Below are positions 22,247-33,891 of a stretch of 64,000 nucleotides of DNA, one piece after another; position 1 is the first letter of the stretch, and each line of letters opens with the position of its first letter. Where the stretch lies: the NCBI RefSeq assembly GCF_910596095.1, contig NC_056553.1, forward strand, positions 1,457,170-1,521,169, read 5' to 3'. The stretch comes from Thunnus maccoyii. Its lineage: Eukaryota > Chordata > Actinopteri > Scombriformes > Scombridae. The position numbers and the translations under genes are program-made. The notes under the pieces were generated by a model. It had not been told where the DNA came from, made no database searches, and worked only from the letters and a program-made list of their open reading frames with translations.

Positions 22247-22454
22247 TGTCTGACCCTCTGATTGGCTATCAGAGATGTTATGGTTACATTTCTAGTAGCA
22301 ACATTGATTATAAATCCTCAGGAAATAGAAACATATTGAAACGACATCGAGGCAACAACAACAACACAAAAATAATTTCTTTACATTCCAGAAGTCAATA
22401 TATCGAGTTTCAAACAGCTTTAAACTCTCCTGAATTACAGAGTCAGACTACTGT

Positions 22455-22985
22455 CACCTGAAGAATAGATCAAGGATTAAAGGACTAGACTCGACTACTG
22501 TGACGCCGTCTTCACAGGTGGATCAGACGCTGCTGCTCCACATCAGTCCAGTTCTCAGATCTTTACACTGACTTCCTGTCTGTCAAAGACTTGACTTTAA
22601 CATGTTACTGTTGGTTTATGAAGCTCTGAATGGTTTCTGATCTGCTGCTACATCATGAACCATCCAGACCTCTCAGGTGGTCTGGATCAGGTCTGGATCA
22701 GGTCTGGATCAGGTCTGGATGGTTCAGTCTTTATGCTCCACATATGTGAACAAACTGCAGGTCTGAAGACTTTTCATTTCATTAAACCACATTAAGGGTT
22801 AATATTTCACACTGTAACTTGTATTCTCTTGTTTTATGTCTGATTCCCTCTTTAGATTCTTTTTTATTTCCAAATTTAACACTTTTTAATTTTTATGTCT
22901 TTTGACTTGTGTTGCTTTTATATTCTGTTTTGATGCCTTTTATGCTCTATGTGAAGCCTTGTTGTTGTTCCTTTCCTGAATGAGG
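22455..22985 (+). pseudogene. L2-type LINE relic: ORF2 C-terminus and 3' tail
   Basis: Frame-broken translations give pieces of the C-terminal region of fish L2-type LINE ORF2: CDAVFTG near 22500, then the SSEW/ALNG-type, HEPSRPLR and FMLHICEQ/YAPHIWN-type words, ending in a LKTFHF-like piece near 22770. A T-rich 3' tail with GCTCTATGTGAAGCC follows near 22945. Many stops and frameshifts show that it is dead. Inside it, an 11-bp unit (TCTGGATCAGG) is tandemly repeated at 22679-22722. Confidence 0.7.
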
Positions 22986-23000
22986 AAGCTGAATGTGATC

Positions 23001-23246
23001 AGCTCCCAGAGATTCATCAATTAATCGAAAAGTTTGATCATCAAATACTCGTTAAAAGCAAAAAATTGTAAAAATTGACTGTTTCCAGCATCTCAGATGT
23101 GAATATTCTCTGGTTTTCATGCTCCTGTGTGATGATGAACAGATTATCTTTGGGTTTTGACATTTTACAGACGAGCACGAATAATCAATGAAGTGAGAAA
23201 TAATCTGCTGATGAAGAGACGATGAAATAATAATAACTGCAGCTCT
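23001..23246 (-). mobile_element. MITE family H, copy 2
   Basis: Contains CAGCATCTCAGATGTGAATA, TTATCTTTGGGTTTTG and the terminal ACTGCAGCTCT (about 23236-23246), matching the reverse complement of the AGAGCTGCAACT start of family H. Confidence 0.7.
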
Positions 23247-24554
23247 GATACAAACATTCAGCGCCGCCTCAAACCTTATTCTGAAGGCTGTTAGTTGGAT
23301 TTAAAATGTGCATTTCAACAAATAACCACAACTTATTACACCAAACGTCGGTGTTGTTATACAGTGATTCCCCCAAAAGTCCCCAAACTCCACGTTGAAC
23401 CCTTGAAAATCATCAAAATGCCAAAAAAAAAAAAAAAAAAAGAGTTGTTGTCCCTGCTGTTAGTCATAACTCACACAAGCAAAAAGCAGATTTGTCACGG
23501 AGCCCGACGGAGACTCAGAGGAAACGTTTTGTAATGCGGAGGCACGATAATGACATCATCACAAGTTGTCATGTCAGGATAAAGTTCCCAGCCATCGACA
23601 TGCGAGCGAGCGAGCGACTTCACGGGAAGCTGGAGTGACGTTTTGAGTCACATGATTCACGTACGTCATCGTGTGTTTACACACACACAGCTGCGGTTAC
23701 ACCTCACACAACAGGAAACACTTATGTAAAGACTGTTGTTTTTATTTCTGGCATTTCTTCTCAGGTATTTTTTTTTTTATGCATAAAAACAGATGGATGG
23801 AAGATGGAAGATGCACTTCCTGACCTAAAGTTGGCTGAACTGGATCTGAGTCTGGTGCCAGAAGACAGCCGGGTGTGCCGACAAGTCAGCCGCCGTCAGC
23901 TGGGGATTTCATTTGTATTTGTGTTTGTGTGTTAATTCTCATGTGAATCTTTCGTAATCTTTGAAGATCCCACAACAAACTACGTCCATATTTCACCAAT
24001 AAACACACAATGTAATATTTGTTCCTTCCCAGTAATTTACAGTATTTTTCTCCCAGTCTCTGAGGCTGCTGGTGGAAATAATAAAATAAAGCTTTGAATT
24101 TGCACGCCGGGTGACAAAAATGCATCAAAAGAGCACAATCGCCCCCCCCCCCAGGGAGGAATATTTTCAGAATAAAGTTGTGTCCTGCTTTATGTATCAG
24201 CTGTTTGCTTCGGCGCAGTAAAGACGAGTGAATCACCGACTGTTTATTGTGTCTTAATGCACATCATGAAACACAGATGTGAAGGCTGAATGTGTAAATC
24301 ACATGAAGTCATCAGAGTGCGGACAGAGGAGTGGTGCAGCTCCACCGTTTCTCTGGAATAAAGGAGGGAATCCCCAAAATGCCCAAATGAAAAAAAAATG
24401 GCTGCCAAACAAAGTTAAAAAAAACAAAAACTCAGTTACAGTTTGAACCAAAGACAATAACACGCTGCCTCGTTTTCTCATCACTCCTCCTCACCAGAGA
24501 GGTTGTAGCAGGTCGCTGCCAACTTTAAATGTTAAGTAAAGTTTAGAGTTCAGG
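23247..24554. other. No gene recognised
   Basis: Holds an A-run of about 20 bases (23421-23441 region), a T9-10 run near 23770 and a C11 run at 24142-24152. A 116-codon reverse frame at 23886-24236 crosses the C-run; no domain seen. Confidence 0.45.
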
Positions 24555-24665
24555 ATGTGTTTACCAGACAGAACAGACCAACCACAGCGTCGTCACACCG
24601 TAAAACATCATATAATGTCCTGAAAACGCTGCTATGTGTGTCGTTCTGGAGTCACATGATGGAGT
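24555..24665 (+). repeat. Interspersed repeat family F, copy 2 (partial, diverged)
   Basis: Shares ACCAACCACAGCGTCGTCACA-like and TCGTTCTGGAGTCACATGAT segments with the copy at 63551-63825. Only the central part survives. Confidence 0.55.
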
Positions 24666-24844
24666 TAATTACTGCTGATTGTGTCGTGTTTACCGTCAAA
24701 TGCTAATTGAAATAATAAATTCCTGAGATTCCAAATGTGTGAGTGTATAACAGCGAGTAACGTGACTCTGACGCAACAACCTGAAGACAAACAGTCGTGT
24801 TCGTTTTAACGTGGTGCATCTCTGACTCTCACATGTATGTCCTG

Positions 24845-24845
<1 letters not shown>

Positions 24846-24891
<46 letters not shown>

Positions 24892-25134
24892 GATGAACAA
24901 CGTGTCCAGACTGCTCGCAGCAAAAAATGGAGAAACAAACAGAAGAAGAACAAAGAGAGGGAAAAACAGACCGAGGGATTCTCTCATCCGTCCACACCCG
25001 CAGTCTGACATTTCTCTTCTGTCCAGACACAGCTGCTCACACACACACGCACACACACACACACATGCACACACACACACACACACACGCACACACACAC
25101 ACACACACGTACACACACACACACACACACGCAT

Positions 25135-25170
<36 letters not shown>

Positions 25171-25355
25171 ACACACACACACATGCACACACACACACAC
25201 ACATGCACGCACACATGCACACACACACACACACACACTTTTTAGATAGCATCACGCCCCTATTTTCCCATGGTGCATTGTAAACAGAACACACCCGTCC
25301 GCCTGTGGCAGCACTTCAGACAACACACACACTCATCCAAACACTGACATATACA

Positions 25356-25403
<48 letters not shown>
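24846..25403. repeat. TG/CA cluster with a 200-bp interrupted CA tract
   Basis: TG tract at 24846-24887; then an interrupted CA tract at 25038-25238 in which CG, GT and TGCA breaks are spaced every 15-35 bp; then CA at 25357-25403. The whole long tract is alternating purine-pyrimidine, ideal for Z-DNA. Frames of 85-150 codons on both strands are artefacts. Confidence 0.97.
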
Positions 25404-25404
<1 letters not shown>

Positions 25405-25554
25405 GCTGAAGCTCATCCAGACGCTGCTTCCTGATGCAAAGGCTCATGGGAGCTGTGCAGTTTTATGACCCACGATGCTTTTGGAGCGTGAAGGTGAAGT
25501 TTGGTGACTGACCTTAAAGGACCAGTCTGATGTCAGCCCAGGACCTGTTTAGCT

Positions 25555-25941
25555 TAGCTGTTTACCTAGCTGTTTACCTAGCTGTGTAGCCTAGCTGTTT
25601 ACCTAGCTGTTTACCTAGCTGTGTAGCCTAGCTGTTTACCTAGCTGTTTAGCCTAGCTGTTTACCTAGCTGTTTACCTAGCTGTGTAGCCTAGCTGTGTA
25701 GCCTAGCTGTTTACCTAGCTGTTTACCTAGCTGTGTAGCCTAGCTGTTTAGCCTAGCTGTTTACCTAGCTGTGTAGCCTAGCTGTTTACCTAGCTGTTTA
25801 GCCTAGCTGTTTAGCCTAGCTGTTTACCTAGCTGTTTACCTAGCTGTGTAGCCTAGCTGTGTAGCCTAGCTGTTTACCTAGCTGTTTACCTAGCTGTTTA
25901 GCCTAGCTGTTTACCTAGCTGTTTAGCCTAGCTGTTTAGCC
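25555..25941 (+). repeat. 12/13-bp minisatellite, 31 units, three variants
   Basis: Every unit starts TAGCTG. Variants are A = TAGCTGTTTACC (12 bp, 16 units), B = TAGCTGTGTAGCC (13 bp) and C = TAGCTGTTTAGCC (13 bp). The order is AABAABACAABBAABCABAC, then CAABBAACACC. Lengths sum exactly to 387 bp. The flanks (TTTAGCT before, TAGCTTAGC after) suggest origin by expansion of a TTAGCTTAGC-type word. Units are too short and spacers absent, so this is not a CRISPR array. Confidence 0.98.
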
Positions 25942-25969
25942 TAGCTTAGCACAAACACTGTAAAGACTA

Positions 25970-26250
25970 TATGTGTAAAATAATACTGGCAGCAGAGTTG
26001 ACAGCAACATACTGTAACTCTACATTATTCATACAGTCTGTTACAGTAAAACTTAATGCTGCATATTTCTGTGTTTGTCTGAATTTACAGTAACACTAAC
26101 TGGTTTAAACTGTTTACTGCAGACGAGCATCACTGATTATACAGTAACTCAATGTAGCACTTTACAGTATCTAAAATGCAATTAACACTAAAACTTTATT
26201 GTTCTGTTTGCTACAGACATCTGCTGAAAAATATGCATCAGTATGAAAAT
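25970..26250. repeat. Possible interspersed repeat family L (TACAGTAA-rich), copy 1
   Basis: Recurring TACAGTAA, CTGTAACT and TTTACAGTA words resemble those at 42006-42330. I recall a fish MITE class built on ACAGTAAA words. Word similarity only; no alignable core established by eye. Confidence 0.35.
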
Positions 26251-26340
26251 TATGCAACATAAACAGCTGGTACTTGCAAGAAAAACATGGTGGATCTCAG
26301 GAAATGTAGTGGGTGGAGACGCAGATAAAGGCGTTGGATT

Positions 26341-26354
26341 GGGGGGGGGGGGGG
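26341..26354 (+). repeat. G14 homopolymer
   Basis: Fourteen consecutive G. Likely length-unstable; could fold as a G-quadruplex. Confidence 0.95.
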
Positions 26355-26749
26355 CTTTTATTTCACAGTGTGTGTTAGTAGGAACATCAGAGACGCAAAT
26401 ACATACACACAGGCCTCTTTAATGTGACGTGTTGTGTTACATGTTGAAGCTTGTTAGCTCAGCAGCTAACTAACGATCCATCCTGTAGTCCGTTAGCTGA
26501 CATAGATAGAAAAGATGGATTTTCTCTACGTTTTTCAGTAATCTGCAGTTGGATTTTGAGATTTCTCACATGCTCACAACTAGATCATTTTTAGAATTAT
26601 GTGAATGTAAGATTTATTTCTGTGCAGCTCATCCACACTTGTCAACATTTATGGGGCCATTTTTCTGTCACTATTTTTTCTTTTTTACCTCTCTCTGCTG
26701 TTTTGTTCATTATCCAGAAGTGTCTTTATTATCCATTAATGTCTGTATC

Positions 26750-26905
26750 TGTTGATTTATTTATTGATTGATTTGATTTATTGAACAGGACAGTGTGCAG
26801 TATTAAGCATAAATGATGCACTGCACCGGACTTAGCTTGAAGCTAATTTTGCATCCGTAGTCCAGCACAACAACAAAGTACAAAGCAAAAAAAAAAAAAA
26901 GAGGA
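26750..26905 (-). repeat. Possible retroelement 3' tail, reverse orientation
   Basis: TTTATTTATTGATTGATTTG at the left, then GAACAGGACAGTGTGCAG and a final A14 run (26887-26900). I remember the TTTATTGAACAGGGACA word from the 3' part of fish retroelement tails. Weak, from memory. Confidence 0.3.
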
Positions 26906-27001
26906 GACCTACGGTAAGTACAGAGGTTTGTCTGTTTTACCGCCGTGTCACCACGGTGCTGCCGCGGCGGTAAACATGGCGGCTGCATTACCTGACTGTG
27001 G

Positions 27002-27016
27002 ACGCTAGGTGGCAGC
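27002..27016 (+). promoter_or_regulatory. CTCF-like motif (13 of 15)
   Basis: ACGCTAGGTGGCAGC matches CCASYAGRKGGCRSY at 13 positions and is followed by AGAGGG, as is common in vertebrate sites. Unproven binding. Confidence 0.45.
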
Positions 27017-28092
27017 AGAGGGCTTGAATCCTGTTGACGGGATTTCACTATGTGCCCGCTTTAATGGCAGAGTGGCGCCGTCCGTATCTGTTGTATGACT
27101 TCTGAGGAGAGACTAAGTTAATCTTTTCTGCAGGGCTCCTATTTACAGGTACAAATACTGTCCCACCTACATGCACTCACATACTGTAAACACTCTCTGA
27201 CACGTCATTAACTTGCTAGAATTACATTTCTACTGTAGTCCTGCATCTTTTCAGTCGATTTGTCGATGTGTTTTTTGCCTTCTTGACTTTACTGTCATAT
27301 TCTACAGTATACAGTACTGTCACTGTCAAGATAATCTCAATAATAAATGATCATTACTGTGACCAAACACACACATGAAGGCTACATCCGTCCTCGTACG
27401 TTTCATTTTAAGCTACCGTTGGACATCATGTTGGTGCGTCTGGAGATTTACGCTGTTGTGTCTCCTGCGTAAACGATCACAGTGTCTCTGAATGTGGAGA
27501 CGCAGCTGCGTATAACTCTGTATTTGTTATATATGTTTGTTCAGACCCAGCACTATAGAGCAAATCATTACCCTGTTATCAGACAAGATGAACTCAGCTC
27601 AACAGGTTTGATGCTAATCAGTTTTTTATTGTACTTTTGTGTTTTGTGCAAACGACTGAATTACAAACTCGAGTGGAAGACGATGTTTTATTCAGACGAG
27701 TAACAGAAGGGAACCAGTGATAAATCATACTGTGTCTTATTCTGACCAGTTCGAGGTTTGATTCACCAGACAGTTCTGTTGAGTTGTTGAGTTCGGATCT
27801 TCTCGTAAATTCGGCAAAAGTCGCCGTGGCAACTTTAAGTCTGCTGTCTATCAGCCTGGAAGCAAACTGTCAAACTAAAAAAACACTAAATATTCCTACT
27901 GTATGTTTTTATGGTGACATCATTCTATCAAATGGAAACTCTGTGACGTCTGAGCGTCACTTCAGACTCACTTCCCCCAAAAATTGTGCATCAATATTTT
28001 CACCCCACCCTGGATTCCAAATAAACTTGTGAAATTTCTCATGTGTTTGCATATGTTTGGTAAAATACAAACACAACACACCCTCTGATTCA

Positions 28093-28094
<2 letters not shown>
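27017..28094. other. No gene recognised
   Basis: Unique-looking sequence with short frames at 27482-27703 and 27784-28032. Neither has a recognisable domain. Confidence 0.45.
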
Positions 28095-28141
<47 letters not shown>

Positions 28142-28151
28142 TCACACACAC
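28095..28151. repeat. (CA)n microsatellite
   Basis: About 22 perfect CA units, then a GCACT break and a short CA tail. Confidence 0.97.
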
Positions 28152-28680
28152 TGTTCATACGTCTGGTTGTGTGACTGAAATGAAGAAAGTTGTTTGTGGT
28201 TCATTTTATTTATTAACCTTCAAATATCTACATTCATGTATGTAGAATTATTATCATGTTGTTTTGCATGAAAGATATTGATATTGATGACATCACAGCT
28301 GTAAAAAGGTACATTCATTGTACATCATTACAAGGTTATATATCATTAAAAATGGAGGTAAATGGAACAAGAGATACATGTAATGATGTATTAGCATCAA
28401 AAATATAATCAAATTATGGAAAGTAAAAGAAAGTCCCATTCCAGTGTCATATATATTATATTATTGGATTATTATAACTATAGATGCATTAATGTATAAG
28501 CATTAATTAAATGTTGCAGGCGTGTTAGCTTCATCTGTCATATTACATCATAACGTATTAGTTGATTATATTTTGTATAACTGTGTGACATTTCCTCAAG
28601 TCTTTATATTTTTTTATTACAGCAGATTATTTTTTTTACAGATGTTACCTTCCAGCTCCAGGAAATATCTTTAGAAACAC
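28152..28680. other. AT-rich unique sequence
   Basis: No microsatellite, no recurring family and strongly AT-rich. This quiet stretch flanks the candidate exon at 28682-28924 and could be intron or untranslated sequence. Confidence 0.5.
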
Positions 28681-28681
28681 C

Positions 28682-28924
28682 TCACACGTGTTTTTTCAGT
28701 TCTCGTGGGGCAGCTGAGGTTGAGGTTGAGTGTATATCAGCCTCATTAGGACCCGACTCTCTACGTTCCAGGTCTTCTGTTCCCTCCATCATCATCGTCC
28801 TTACGCCGGATGGATCAGACGTTACGGCACCTCTGGTTACGACGGTCTTCACTTCATCGATAATGTCTCCACCATCCCGACAAACGCGGGTCAGAACCAA
28901 CGTCGGTGTTTTAAGTCGTCATAT
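28682..28924 (-). CDS. Candidate unrecognised exon or ORF (CpG-rich island in AT-rich DNA)
   Basis: On the minus strand an 80-codon open stretch runs from just after a TGA (about 28925) to a TGA at about 28684. The peptide is charged and non-repetitive: it includes GDIIDEVKTVVTRGAV, SDPSGVRTMMMEG and TEDLERRES. CpG density is far above the AT-rich flanks. I do not recognise the protein and see no clear splice acceptor upstream on the minus strand. The plus strand is also open at 28730-28945, which weakens the case. It could be a terminal exon, a retro-fragment or chance. Confidence 0.25.
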
Positions 28925-28959
28925 TTAAAAATGAGAGAAACATAAAGTGCAGTTTGTCT

Positions 28960-29900
28960 GATTTACTTGCCTTCATGAGGCACCAAATACTGATCAACTG
29001 ATCATTTTAAAGAAAGCTATTGTAACTCCATTAATTAGTTTGAATTTTAATGTTCAATTATGCTTTTATAAAAGCAGGTAAAAAGATAATTATCCATATG
29101 GAATAAATGTTGAATGATGAACCGATGAGGAAAAGTTTAATAGCAGATTTATAACATTTATATCAATTTAATTAGGAGAGACTTTAATATTATAAGTGAC
29201 AATGATTTTAAACATGCATATCGGATGAAAAAGTCTTCAGGCGATCAGACCCAACTGTGATGTCATCGTATTTAGAAGGTGGCAGTGAAGGCAGGATTTC
29301 CCCCTGATGGAGTTTAGATACTGGAGAATGATGGTGAATGATGGGAATGTTGGGAATGTTGGGATGTGGATGATGAGGTGATCTCGGACCTGACGCTGAC
29401 GAGATGACGTGGAGGTGAACGACAGCTGACGACAGAGAGATTTAAAGTTTGGCAGCTAAGACGTGATTGGCTGACGGGGGGGGGGACTCTAAGTTCAGCT
29501 ACAGTCTCAGAGTCTCTGAGTTCACTACACAGCTCAGTTTAACCTTCAGCTAGCTAACAGCTTCACGTTAGCATCGAGCTAGCTATGAAGCAAGAACAAA
29601 ACCGGTTATTAGATTTAGTTTTCAAAATAAAAACAGTGATATATAAAAAAAAATACATTTTCAAAAAACAATTTAACATCTATTTATTGTGTTTTTACTA
29701 TATGATGTTCTTCTCTCATGTGTTTGTATTTTCTCTTTGATACGTAACGTCTTTAAAGACCAAAACTATCATTTTAACTGTGACTCTGTTATTAATTAAA
29801 GTATCTAGAATGACTTTAATTAGTGTTTTAGTGTTCAGAGCTGTTATATTTTACTTACAGTTTGTCAAATGATATCAATCAGATTTTGAAGTCAATGCAG
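28960..29900. other. AT-rich unique sequence, no gene recognised
   Basis: AT-rich, repeat-poor. Contains three overlapping GGGAATGTT words at 29340-29362 and a G10 run at 29476-29485. No open frame of note. Confidence 0.5.
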
Positions 29901-30194
29901 ATACACACACACACTGAAACCACAGAGCCCCCCCCACATAACAAATCCCAGTTTAACCCCTGGACATGGGGGGGGTTCAGCGTGTTGCTCGAGGACACTT
30001 CAGCAGAACAAAGCCGGCCGGCCGCGACCACGACGACCTGAGAGACAGAAAAAAAAGAAAAAAGAGGGAAAGGAGGAAATCAGGAAAATCATTTCACACT
30101 CGCAGGGAAAATGAAAAGCAGGAGACAGTAAAATGAAATCCAGATCTGCTTTAAACTTTATTTCTCCAGAGAGAGCTGACCGAGCTCCACCCTG

Positions 30195-30197
<3 letters not shown>

Positions 30198-30229
<32 letters not shown>
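30198..30229. repeat. (CA)n microsatellite
   Basis: About 16 perfect CA units; C-rich words lie nearby at 29926-29936. Confidence 0.96.
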
Positions 30230-30230
<1 letters not shown>

Positions 30231-30530
30231 CCGTCAGGTCAAACTAACGACTAAAAACCTTGTTGACAACAGATTTGAACAGTTTCAGATACTTTAATCT
30301 GAACTCTTCTTCTACTGTCATTGACAAAGTGACAGAAATCTGACTTTGTGACTTTCTTGACAGAAGGTTTAGTGGTGATTTGAGTCAGTTAGATGATAAA
30401 CTCTGTCATGATAACATCATAATACATAAATGTAAAGACAACTGATCAAACTGAAAGCTGTAAGGAAGAAAACTTAATGATGTAACTTAATGCACAACAT
30501 CTACGGAGGCCCCCAAGGGTCAAGGCAAGA

Positions 30531-30553
30531 ATTTATTTATTTATTTATTTATT
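30531..30553 (+). repeat. (TTTA)n microsatellite
   Basis: Five to six TTTA units immediately before family C copy 1; could be a tail-like or target feature of that element. Confidence 0.93.
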
Positions 30554-30563
30554 AGCGTTCCCT

Positions 30564-30725
30564 CCATAGACTGTATAAAAATATGGACGTCGTTACCGTG
30601 ACGTCACTCGTCGGTTTCTGAAGAGCGGTTTTAAAGCTCAAAGCGAGCCGCTCCGGCCCGTCGCCATCTTGGCGGTGCGTGACGCTGCCTAACTCCCAGC
30701 CAATCAAAAACGGGCAAAGAGGCGG
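30564..30725 (+). repeat. Interspersed repeat family C, copy 1 (5' part only)
   Basis: Starts CATAGACTGTATAAAAATAT and keeps the CCGTGACGTCACTCG, CGCTCCGGCCCGTCGCCATC and CTCCCAGCCAATCAAAAA blocks shared with copies at 31024 and 54631. It stops after GAGGCGG. The reverse frame at 30552-30746 is this repeat, not a gene. Confidence 0.85.
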
Positions 30726-31023
30726 TTGAAATGACTTCCAACTCATATCTTGGGATGTTTGATTAGAAAGAGAACTAATTTTAAACTAATTTAGAACTAA
30801 TTCTAACTCAAACTGCTCTTTCATCTGTTTCTATCCATTAGTTTACATAGGATTAGCATGCTAGGCTAACAGTCCGTCAGCTGTGTGACTTTATACCGAC
30901 ACTGTGACGTCTTTCAGAGACACACAGACCGTAAACACACCCGTTACCCGCTGTTAAACCAGAAACACTGTGGCTACACTTCATATACTGAAGACTCATT
31001 TATTATACTGGCCTTCTTCTCGT

Positions 31024-31452
31024 CCATAGACTGTATAAAAACATGGACGTAGTTACCGTGACGTCACTCGTTGGTTTCTGAAGAGCTGTTTTGAAGCTCA
31101 AAGCGAGCCGCTCCGGCCCGTCGCCATCTTGGCAGTACGTGACGCTGCCTAACTCCCAGCCAATCAAAAATGGGCAAAGAGGCGAAACAAGCCACCTAGC
31201 GGCTGGCGGACCTGTCACTCAAAGCAGCCATGTCCTTCATTATGCAGAACTTTACAGCTTATAATAAAATTCACCCCCCCGTACAGTTGTCATGAAAGAG
31301 GAAATTAGCTACAGAGACCAAAACGGTTGTTTGTACCAGACTGTAAACATGTTTATTTCTGCTGTAAAGTTTAACATGGGGGTCTATGGGGATTGACTCA
31401 CTTTTGGAGCCTCAAGTGGTCGTTCAAGGAACTGCAGTTTTCGGTTGCCGCT
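31024..31452 (+). repeat. Interspersed repeat family C, copy 2
   Basis: Direct repeat of copy 1 only 460 bp downstream, but extending further through CTAGCGGCTGGCGGACCTGT, GCTGTAAAGTTTAACATGGG and CAAGTGGTCGTTCAAGGAAC. The frames at 31003-31218 and 31386-31604 are parts of the repeat. Confidence 0.85.
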
Positions 31453-31456
31453 TGGT

Positions 31457-32290
31457 TCCTTCACAATATATCTCGTGTTCTCTTGCAATACTTTTTCTTC
31501 CTTTCTTCTTTCTGAACCATGTGTCTATTTCTGCTCAGCTGCTCCCAGTGCAACACCCCAGTATAGATCAACTCACTGAATTTTGCTTTGAACTGCGGCA
31601 TTAATGTAAGTATGCTCATATAGTATTACTGCTCAGTAGGCATGGTTATGTAATTAGTGGGAGTAAACTTGAATGAATTCTCAGATCAAAGGTTTCTCCA
31701 GAAGAAAGCAGCGCAGTAATCTGTTACTAGACTCAGGATGACTGCAGGGATACAGACGGATGTTTGCTCAACGTGGAGAATACGGCCTACGAGTAAAAAA
31801 AAGGAGGAAGTCCGCATGATTATCAAAGAGCTGGATCACAGAGAGGTTTCACTGAGGAAACACGGGAACCAAAAAACTATTGTAAGGAAATGTCAACTGT
31901 GTTCAGTAAAATATTTACATTCTCCACTAGTTGTTCCAACCAAAATAACAACGTATCATCATAAATATCAGAAAAAACAACCATAAAGTCACCTTAAGGT
32001 TCGTAGTAAATATTCTATGGAATGATGAAGAGGAAGTTAAAGAATAACAAAGTCCTCCTGTAAATATCATGGAGCATCATTCACACTTCAGTGTTAATGA
32101 GACATAAACATGATGAATAATTCTACTGAACAGAATCATATTTTAACCTGAAATACTCACAGGAACATAAACACTGCAGTGTGTAATAAAACATTTACTG
32201 AAGCACTGGACTTAAAGGTGCAACATATAGATGTTCAGCTCCACTAGGTGTCTCCACTAGAGCGCCGACGTCTCAGACCAAAACAACCGC
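31457..32290. other. No gene recognised
   Basis: An 82-codon Lys-rich frame at 31738-31986 has no recognisable content. A TTAAAGGTGCAACAT tag lies at 32212, near the start of the LTR-like fragment. Confidence 0.4.
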
Positions 32291-32293
32291 GTG

Positions 32294-32700
32294 TCACGTC
32301 CTGCCGGGACTTCTTCTGTGGTTTTTGGACTCTTGTGTGTATTTTGTTCTCTTGAGTTTTCAGTGTTTTTCTCTGTTTCCTCTTGTGTGTTTCTGTGTTT
32401 ATCTGCTCGTGTGTTGTGTCACATGTTGTCTGTTTTACTTTAGCTCCTGTTTTATTTTGAAATATTTTCTCCTTGTGTCTTGTCACCTTTACTTCCTGTG
32501 TTTGATCACCTCATGCTGTGTTTCAGCTGTGTCTCGTTTCCCTCACCTGTGTATTTATAGTCCAGTTTTCAGTTGTCAAGTCGTCTGCTTTGTGTGTTCC
32601 GAGTTTTTTCCTGCGTTTTTGTGTTTGAGTTCATTCATTAAATATTCAGCATCGTATCCAACCTGCCTGCCTTCTCTGCATTTGTGTGCGTCGTTTATTC
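32294..32700 (+). mobile_element. LTR-like fragment (5' end present, 3' end lost)
   Basis: Starts TGTCACGTCCTGCC, is T-rich throughout, and carries ATTAAA near 32637 followed by TCTCTGCATTTGTGTGCG. This order resembles the solo LTR at 39775-40243. No terminal CGTGACA and no target duplication is found. The 126-codon Phe/Leu/Cys-rich frame at 32325-32705 is an effect of the T-rich composition. Confidence 0.4.
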
Positions 32701-32708
32701 GATAAAGT

Positions 32709-33740
32709 TTGGAGAGGAAAAGCGCCTCTGACTGGACCGACAGCTCACAAAACTCCGATCAAACTGCCGAACTAGGCGAAGCTGATCAAGATTCTGTTAC
32801 TGTGATGTCTATTTCTGCCTCGAATGCTTTCAGAAACATATTAGCACGAGTAGCTATCAAAACAAAGAACAGAGAAGCGAAGATAACAACACACACAGAG
32901 GGAGTCGTGACTTCATTCTCTGCTCAGGAAGCCATTATATATTATATATCCTTACATAGCTGATAGTTGTTTGCTGAATGTTGTAGAGTATTTCTAATTC
33001 TGCCTACTTCAAACTTCTACTTCACAACATTTCTGCAGGAAATATTTGCACTTTATATTCCGCTTAATTTCTCTGACAGCTTTCGTTACTAGTTTCTTTG
33101 ACTTTACAGACAAAAGATATGACGAATGTATAAAATATGACGCACTGTTATAGATTAAACAAACTCATATAAAATAGTTAAAATTAGCCCCACATTGACA
33201 TTAATATTCTGTGAGGTAAACACCACAGATTACAGGAAAGACTCGCCAGATGTGCGCTGACATGTGCTTGAGTGACATCATGTTCATTAGTCGGACTGTT
33301 TGTTTAAGTGTGTAATGATGATGATTTCAGTCTGTAATGATTCATGAAGCTTGAATCTCTCACTAGTGCTAATAACACACTAGCATAGCACTTCAGGATG
33401 TCTGTTGCACAGATTATCTGTAATGTAGGTTCACGCTAATTGCTTAATCTCGATCAAACCCCACTGACCTCGATTTAAAGACGTCACGTGACGCAGCTTT
33501 CACAGTAAAATCCTGCATCAGTTCTCCTTCATGGAAGGCTTTTTATTGTGAAGCAGCTTACAGGAAGTGTTCACTTCCTGTTCCTGTTAATCATCCATGA
33601 ACTCATCTGCACTTTCCTCCCCAGTGCATCTTGCTCTATAAGAGATACCTGTATACATTCCACATAAATGGGCCCGTCTATTACAGCGGTGGAAATGGAG
33701 CGGGACAGTTTCCATCCGACTAACGCCTGACCTTTGACCC
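32709..33740. other. No gene recognised
   Basis: An 84-codon frame at 32709-32963 lies directly after the LTR-like fragment; its peptide (including ASNAFRNILARVAIKTK) is not one I can assign. The rest is AT-rich with no structure. Confidence 0.4.
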
Positions 33741-33750
33741 CACAGCTGGG

Positions 33751-33891
33751 TGTGTGCGTGCATGTGTGTGTGTGCGTGTGTGTGTTTATTGGTTAGTGTC
33801 CCCTCCAGCTGCAGAGCTCACACCCGGCACACATGGAGACCATTTACACACACACACACACACACACATATATACACACATATACATGCAT

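Noticed and set aside
25555..25941. CRISPR-like array
   Set aside because: Units of 12-13 bp follow each other without spacers, in an evidently vertebrate context.
32325..32705. 126-codon Cys/Phe/Leu-rich frame as a membrane protein
   Set aside because: It is the T-rich strand of an LTR-like fragment; hydrophobicity follows from T-rich codons.
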